Assembly: GCA_015231605.1 (NCBI GenBank)
Contig: JADGBG010000010.1
Span: 1 to 47,237, forward strand
Source: Alphaproteobacteria bacterium
GTDB lineage: Bacteria > Pseudomonadota > Alphaproteobacteria > Rhodospirillales > Magnetovibrionaceae
Reading direction: 5' to 3'
DNA: 47,237 bases
Part shown: positions 42,413 through 47,237 of the stretch, one piece after another
Position numbering within the stretch: the first letter of the stretch is position 1
Layout: every line of letters starts with the position of its first letter
The notes under the pieces: model-generated
What the model saw: only the letters and a program-made list of their open reading frames with translations
Database searches by the model: none
Told to the model about the DNA's origin: nothing
Made by a program: the position numbers and the translations under genes

Positions 42413-45157
42413 ATGACCGAATCGGCCTCCGTGCCTCCTTCGCAAACCGGTGGATTCGAATCCGTCGCCATCGAAGACGAGATGAAAAGCTCGTATCTCG
42501 ATTACGCCATGAGCGTGATCGTGAGCCGCGCTTTGCCCGACGTCCGCGACGGTCTGAAACCGGTTCACCGGCGCATCGTGCACGCGATGAACGAGAACGG
42601 ATACGACGCCACCAAGCCGTACCGCAAGTCGGCGCGCATCGTCGGCGACGTCATGGGTAAATACCACCCCCACGGCGACAGCGCGATCTACGACGCCATG
42701 GTGCGCATGGCGCAGAATTTCTCGCTGCGCCTGCCGCTGATCGACGGCCAGGGCAACTTCGGATCCATGGACGGCGACCGCGCCGCGGCCATGCGCTACA
42801 CCGAGGCCCGCATGGCCAAGTCCGCGCACGCGCTGATCGACGACATCGACAAGGACACCGTCGACTTCCAACCCAACTACGACGACACCCAGCGCGAGCC
42901 CAAGGTGCTTCCGGCGCGCTTTCCGAACCTTTTGGTCAACGGCGCGGGCGGCATCGCGGTGGGCATGGCGACCAACATTCCGCCGCACAATCTGGGCGAG
43001 GTGTTGGACGGCTGCCTGGCGGTGATCGACAACCCGGACATTTCCATCAACGGCCTGATGGAATACGTCAAGGCCCCTGACTTCCCGACCGGCGGGCTGA
43101 TCATGGGCCGCCAGGGCATCCATTCGGCGTTCCACACCGGGCGCGGCTCCATCATCATGCGCGGGCGCACCGAGATCGAGGAACGCCCGCACGGCCGTGA
43201 AGCCATCGTCATCAGCGAAATCCCCTATCAGGTCAACAAGGCCCGCATGGTCGAGATCATGGCCGAATGCGTGCGCGACAAGAAGATCGAGGGCATTTCC
43301 GACATCCGCGACGAATCCGACCGCCACGGCGTACGGGTGGTGGTGGAAATCAAGAAGGACGCGGTCACCGAGGTGGTGCTGAACCAGCTGTTCCGCTTCA
43401 CGCCGCTGCAGACGTCGTTCGGGGTCAACATGCTGGCGCTGAACGGCGGGCGGCCGCAGCTGATGAACCTGAAGGAAATCCTCCAGGCCTTCGTCGACTT
43501 CCGCGAAGAAGTCATCCGGCGGCGCACCATCTTCCTGCTCGGCAAGGCGCGCGACAAGGCGCACCTGTTGGTGGGGCTGGCCATCGCGGTGGCCAACATC
43601 GACGAGATCATCGCGCTCATCCGCGCCGCGCCCAACCCGCAGGTGGCGCGCGAACAGTTGATGGAGCGCGATTGGCCCGCCACGGACGTCAAGCCGTTGA
43701 TCGACCTGATCGACGAACCGGGCCGACTGGTGGACGAGAACGGCAACTACCGCCTGTCCGAGGCCCAGGCCAAGGCCATTCTGGAACTGCGCCTGCACCG
43801 CCTGACCGGGCTGGAACGCGACAAGATCGCCGAAGACCTGCGCGCGCTGGGCGACGAGATCAAGGAATTGCTGTCCATCCTCGGTTCGCGCGAAAAGCTC
43901 TACGAAGTGCTGCGCGGCGAGTTGGAGGAGATGCGCGACCAGTTCGCCAACGAACGGCGCACATCCGTGGAAGAGGCCGAGTTCGAACACGACATCGAAG
44001 ACCTGATCCAGCGCGAGGACATGGTGGTGACGGTGACCAACACCGGCTACATCAAGCGCGTGCCGCTGTCGACCTACCGCGCGCAACGGCGCGGCGGCAA
44101 GGGCCGGTCCGGCATGTCGATGCGCGACGAGGATTTCGTCAGCCAGGTGTTCGTGGTCAACACCCACACGCCGGTGCTGTTCTTCTCGTCGACCGGCATC
44201 GTCTACAAGCTCAAGGTCTACCGCCTGCCGCTGGGCAGCCCCACCGCGCGCGGCCAGGCCATGGTCAACATCCTGCCTTTGCAAAAGGGCGAGACGATCT
44301 CGACCATGATGCCCCTGCCCGAGGATGAAACCGCCTGGGACGCCATGTCGGTGATGTTCGCGACCGCGTCCGGCAACGTGCGGCGCAACTCGCTCGCCGA
44401 TTTCGTCAACGTCATGAAGAACGGCAAGATCGCCATGAAGCTGGACGATGGCGACCGCCTGGTGGGCGTGCGCGCCTGCACCGACGAGGACGACGTTTTG
44501 CTGTCGGCCAAGAACGGCAAGTGCATCCGCTTCCCGGTTGGCGACGTGCGCGTGTTCCAAAGCCGCGCGTCCACGGGCGTGCGCGGCATGCGCCTGCAAA
44601 AGGGCGACGAGGTGATCTCGATGACCATCCTGCGCCACGTCGATTTCACCATCGAGGAACGCGACGCGTACCTGAAAGTGCAAGGCGCGCGCCGCCGCGC
44701 CGAGGGCGAAAGCGTCGGCGAGGACTTGGTGACCGATCCCGCCCAACTGGGCCTGGGCGAAGACCGCTTCGCCGAGATGGAGGCGCTGGAGGACTTCATC
44801 CTCACCGTCACCGAAAACGGCTTCGGCAAGCGGACGTCGGCCTATGAATACCGCATCGCAGGACGCGGCGGCCAGGGCATCACCAACATCGAAACCAACA
44901 AACGCAACGGCGACGTGGTGGCGTCCTTCCCCGTCGAACACACCGACCAGTTGGTGATGGTGTCCGACGGCGGCCAACTGATCCGCACCACGGTCGTGGA
45001 CATCCGCATCGCCGGACGCAACACCCAGGGCGTGACGTTGTTCAAGACCGCCGCCGACGAACGGGTGGTGTCCGTCACCCGCCTGTCCGAGGACGAAGAT
45101 GGGGGGGACGCAGAAGACGCCGCCGACGCCCCTGACGCCGGCGGGGACGGGGACTGA
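42413..45157 (+). CDS. gyrA: DNA gyrase subunit A
   Basis: The 914-residue type II topoisomerase subunit cuts and rejoins DNA to introduce negative supercoils with GyrB. Catalytic Tyr129 lies in MRYTEARM. The quinolone-contact positions are Ser90 and Asp94 ([12 protein letters not shown]), equal to E. coli S83 and D87, so the sensitive-type residues are present. The C-terminal domain holds the GyrA-box-type RRGGKGRSG and six blade repeats, with an acidic tail. AGGGA lies 10 nt before the ATG. coaD follows after 3 nt. Confidence 0.97.
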   Translation: MTESASVPPSQTGGFESVAIEDEMKSSYLDYAMSVIVSRALPDVRDGLKPVHRRIVHAMNENGYDATKPYRKSARIVGDVMGKYHPHGDSAIYDAMVRMAQNFSLRLPLIDGQGNFGSMDGDRAAAMRYTEARMAKSAHALIDDIDKDTVDFQPNYDDTQREPKVLPARFPNLLVNGAGGIAVGMATNIPPHNLGEVLDGCLAVIDNPDISINGLMEYVKAPDFPTGGLIMGRQGIHSAFHTGRGSIIMRGRTEIEERPHGREAIVISEIPYQVNKARMVEIMAECVRDKKIEGISDIRDESDRHGVRVVVEIKKDAVTEVVLNQLFRFTPLQTSFGVNMLALNGGRPQLMNLKEILQAFVDFREEVIRRRTIFLLGKARDKAHLLVGLAIAVANIDEIIALIRAAPNPQVAREQLMERDWPATDVKPLIDLIDEPGRLVDENGNYRLSEAQAKAILELRLHRLTGLERDKIAEDLRALGDEIKELLSILGSREKLYEVLRGELEEMRDQFANERRTSVEEAEFEHDIEDLIQREDMVVTVTNTGYIKRVPLSTYRAQRRGGKGRSGMSMRDEDFVSQVFVVNTHTPVLFFSSTGIVYKLKVYRLPLGSPTARGQAMVNILPLQKGETISTMMPLPEDETAWDAMSVMFATASGNVRRNSLADFVNVMKNGKIAMKLDDGDRLVGVRACTDEDDVLLSAKNGKCIRFPVGDVRVFQSRASTGVRGMRLQKGDEVISMTILRHVDFTIEERDAYLKVQGARRRAEGESVGEDLVTDPAQLGLGEDRFAEMEALEDFILTVTENGFGKRTSAYEYRIAGRGGQGITNIETNKRNGDVVASFPVEHTDQLVMVSDGGQLIRTTVVDIRIAGRNTQGVTLFKTAADERVVSVTRLSEDEDGGDAEDAADAPDAGGDGD

Positions 45158-45160
45158 CCC

Positions 45161-45679
45161 ATGCCCAACGCCAAGGCCCAGCGCATCGGGGTCTACCCCG
45201 GCACCTTCGACCCCATCACCAACGGGCACGTGGACATCATTTCCCGCGCCACCCGGGTGGTGGACAAGCTGGTGGTGGCGGTGGCCGTCAACGGCGGCAA
45301 GGAGCCGCTGTTCACCCTCGACGAACGGGTGGCGATGGTTGAGGCCGACCTCGCCAACATCCAGACCCCGCCGGGGACCGTGATCGAAGTCCGTCCCTTC
45401 GACAACCTGTTGGTGGAATTCGTCGCCGACGTGGGCGCCGGGGTGATCGTGCGGGGGCTGCGCGCCGTGTCGGATTTCGAATACGAATTCCAGATGGCCG
45501 CCATGAACGCGCGCCTCAGCCCCAAGCTGGAAACGGTGTTTCTCATGGCGTCCGATCGCAACCAGTTCATTTCCAGCCGTTTCGTCAAGGAAATCGGACG
45601 GCTTGGCGGCGACATCCGGCACTTCGTCTCGGCCGCCGTGGCCCAACACGTGCGCGCACGCTACGAACTCGACGCTTAG
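45161..45679 (+). CDS. coaD: Pantetheine-phosphate adenylyltransferase
   Basis: The 172-residue enzyme adenylates 4'-phosphopantetheine in coenzyme A synthesis. The nucleotidyltransferase start GVYPGTFDPITNGHVD (T/H motif) and the late ISSRFVKEIG motif are intact. It begins 3 nt after the gyrA stop, so it is likely co-transcribed with gyrA. Confidence 0.96.
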   Translation: MPNAKAQRIGVYPGTFDPITNGHVDIISRATRVVDKLVVAVAVNGGKEPLFTLDERVAMVEADLANIQTPPGTVIEVRPFDNLLVEFVADVGAGVIVRGLRAVSDFEYEFQMAAMNARLSPKLETVFLMASDRNQFISSRFVKEIGRLGGDIRHFVSAAVAQHVRARYELDA

Positions 45680-45835
45680 GCTTGCCCCTTCTTTCCCGTC
45701 CCCCTTTCCTTCCGCCAATGGCGTCGATTGGGGGTGGCGCTCCGTCTCGATTATATTATTATCGGACCAGCACAACCGGACGGGGCGGGGGAGCCCCGCG
45801 CCGGCTACTCAAAGCAAAATTGGGATACGGACGCC

Positions 45836-46192
45836 ATGGAAACCCGTGGACTGCTCGCAGGGCAAATTCTATTCAGCGAAGGCGAGGCCGGCGACAAGGC
45901 CTATGTGGTGAAAAAGGGGAAGCTGAAGGTTTCCCGCAAGACCGAGGACGGCGGCTCGCACAACTTGGCGCATGTCAGCGTCGGCAGCATCGTCGGCGAA
46001 ATGGCCCTGATCGACGACAAGCCCCGCGCTGCGACCGTCGTCGCGTTGGAGGAAAGCACCGTCCTGGTCATCACCAAGGAAGAGTTCCAGACGCGCGTCG
46101 ATCGCTCCGACAAGGTGGTGGCATTGTTGCTGCAAACCTTCGTCAACCGCCTGCGCCAACAGGCCGACTTGATCGTGCAACTCTCCCAGTAA
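45836..46192 (+). CDS. Stand-alone cyclic nucleotide-binding domain protein (118 aa)
   Basis: Compact cNMP fold: ILFSEGEAGDKAYVVKKGKL, phosphate cassette VGEMALIDDKPRAATV with the key Arg, then a C-terminal helix. No output domain. The ATG at 45836 has only a weak GGGATA site; an in-frame start at 45728 would add a non-family stretch. It converges with the response-regulator gene (4-nt gap). It is a small relative of the protein at 28344-28799. Confidence 0.85.
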   Translation: METRGLLAGQILFSEGEAGDKAYVVKKGKLKVSRKTEDGGSHNLAHVSVGSIVGEMALIDDKPRAATVVALEESTVLVITKEEFQTRVDRSDKVVALLLQTFVNRLRQQADLIVQLSQ

Positions 46193-46196
46193 CGGC

Positions 46197-47135
46197 CTAT
46201 TCCATCGCCGCGGGCTCTTCCGGCTTGGGCCGGAAGGTCAGAGGGTTGGTGCGGTCTTCATCGAACGCGCCCTGGATCACCTGCGCCAACTTGGCGATCA
46301 GCCGCATGTCTTCGTCCTTCACGCCGTCACCGCGCGCCACCACGTCCCGGGTCATGTTGACCAGGGTCATGCACAGATCCGTGACATGGGCATAGCGGGT
46401 CGACTTGATGCGCTTGCTCATGTCGTTGGACACCCATTGCAATCGATCCAGATGCCCCTTCAACCCGGTGCCGTCGTCGTCGGGTTCGGCGCCGTCCCGG
46501 ATGTGGCGGATGCGGTTCATCAGCCAGCCGATCTGATAGGCGTGGCGGACCACTTTTTGTTCGTTGATCACCGCCATGGTGGCGTTGATGGCGCGCTTTT
46601 GCGAGAACTCGTTCATGTGCCCCGTCATGCGCTGACGCAGGGGGTTGGGAACGTCCAGGCGCGGAATCTCAATCGTGCCCGGACGGTGCGCCTTGCGCCT
46701 ATCGGGGCCGATGTAGTCCGTGGTGACGACGAATTTCTTGCGCCCATGGGTCAACGCTTCCATCTGGGCGAAAATCTCGCACACGTCGAATGGCTTCACC
46801 AGGACGTGGTCCGTGCCGGAGTTGATCACCTTGTGGACCAGGTCCCGATTGGGGGTGCTGACCAGCGTGATGGTGACGATGAAGGGATTGTCGCCGATTT
46901 CACCGTGCCGCACCTTGTGGATCAACGTGGACAGGTCCCCCTCGGGCAACTTGGTGTCGCCGATCAGGATATCGACGGCGCCTCCGCGCAAGGCCTCCAT
47001 CACCTGGGCCATGTTGCCGGTGTCGACGATATGCCTGACGCCTTTTGCAAGGAGCGTGTCGCGGATGTCCCGACGCAAGGACGCGGACGGTTCCGCCAGG
47101 ACCACACGGATATCCTCGAACGGTGACAACGCCAT
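46197..47135 (-). CDS. Response regulator receiver with GPDRR motif and helical C-terminal domain
   Basis: The 312-residue protein has a receiver (about 8-135): Glu-Pro (LAEPSASLRRD) in place of the usual acidic pair, phosphoacceptor Asp in ILIGDTKLP, Lys in VKPFD. YIGPDRRKAHRPG follows, then an about 150-residue helical domain with no recognised motif (RHAYQIGWLMNRIRHIRDG). No DNA-binding or enzymatic output seen. The ATG has an AAAAGG site. The 47136-47237 upstream stretch is AT-rich and holds TATAGT as a possible -10. Confidence 0.82.
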   Translation of the reverse strand: MALSPFEDIRVVLAEPSASLRRDIRDTLLAKGVRHIVDTGNMAQVMEALRGGAVDILIGDTKLPEGDLSTLIHKVRHGEIGDNPFIVTITLVSTPNRDLVHKVINSGTDHVLVKPFDVCEIFAQMEALTHGRKKFVVTTDYIGPDRRKAHRPGTIEIPRLDVPNPLRQRMTGHMNEFSQKRAINATMAVINEQKVVRHAYQIGWLMNRIRHIRDGAEPDDDGTGLKGHLDRLQWVSNDMSKRIKSTRYAHVTDLCMTLVNMTRDVVARGDGVKDEDMRLIAKLAQVIQGAFDEDRTNPLTFRPKPEEPAAME

Positions 47136-47237
47136 GAATTGGGGCCTTTTATTCTGCTTTTACGGCGTCCACTATAGATGGGAACGCGGATGGAAAAATA
47201 GTATTTTTTCCGCGCCGTGCATAAAACTCTGTGTTCA

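Noticed and set aside
42275-45775. 1166-codon open frame antisense to gyrA and coaD
   Set aside because: It mirrors gyrA/coaD, is His/Val/Asp-repetitive without family motifs, and arises from GC-rich third positions. gyrA and coaD are certain on the other strand.
45781-45798. GC hairpin CGGGGC/GCCCCG before the second cNMP gene
   Set aside because: Stem without a T-run on either side; no support as a terminator and no known regulatory motif.

Overview
The window looks like chromosomal DNA of a GC-rich alphaproteobacterium, most likely in or near the Rhodospirillales. This rests on strong G/C third-position use, an elongator tRNA-Met of the alphaproteobacterial type (G1-U72, CCA encoded), a soluble CZB chemoreceptor, a hemerythrin-like protein, class II and di-heme cytochromes c, and response regulators ending in a GPDRR tail. 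The genus cannot be decided from the sequence. No insertion sequence, prophage, CRISPR array, rRNA or replication origin was seen.

Layout. 1-2087 (-): start of a very large FecR/Ig-like-repeat surface protein that runs off the left edge. 2282-5637 (+): a tungstate/molybdate-type ABC importer (tupBCA) followed by moaA, tying oxyanion uptake to the first step of molybdopterin synthesis. 5685-7522: nadK and pyrD converge and overlap at their stops. 7714-9449 (+): three small orphan genes; the first has a textbook sigma-54 promoter, a strong ribosome site and its own terminator. 9474-14011 (-): SulP anion transporter with a Cys tail, soluble CZB chemoreceptor, M20 amidohydrolase. 14075-15607 (-): three unrecognised genes. 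15672-20077 (-): a coupled sensory pair, a PhnD-like binding protein fused to PAS domains but lacking a kinase, overlapping a Cache-like/PAS/histidine kinase. 20227-24488: small redox and envelope genes (secreted Ig-like protein, cytochrome c', di-heme cytochrome c, hemerythrin-like protein, zinc-ribbon protein, 62-residue protein, tandem rhodanese). 24602-26192: an AT-richer AAA+ ATPase next to tRNA-Met, bracketed by two similar hairpins.

26263-37072 (-) is one long, tightly packed run. A TPP riboswitch precedes thiC, a TSUP permease and two small genes, followed after about 60 nt by three glycosyltransferases (GT9, GT2, GT4), asnB, a cNMP-binding protein, pyrC and acuI. Spacings from -4 to about +60 nt suggest one or two polycistronic units.

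37125-42247 holds a small orphan, a parvulin, an Atm1-type ABC exporter, a single-domain response regulator, a 2OG-Fe(II) oxygenase, a C_GCAxxG_C_C protein, an unlisted 45-codon gene with promoter, ribosome site and hairpin, and a short secreted protein. 42413-47135 carries gyrA-coaD, a small cNMP-binding protein and a second GPDRR-type response regulator. The most interesting leads are the split sensor pair, the sigma-54-driven 79-residue gene, the TPP-riboswitch-linked TSUP transporter, the AT-rich ATPase island and the 45-residue gene.
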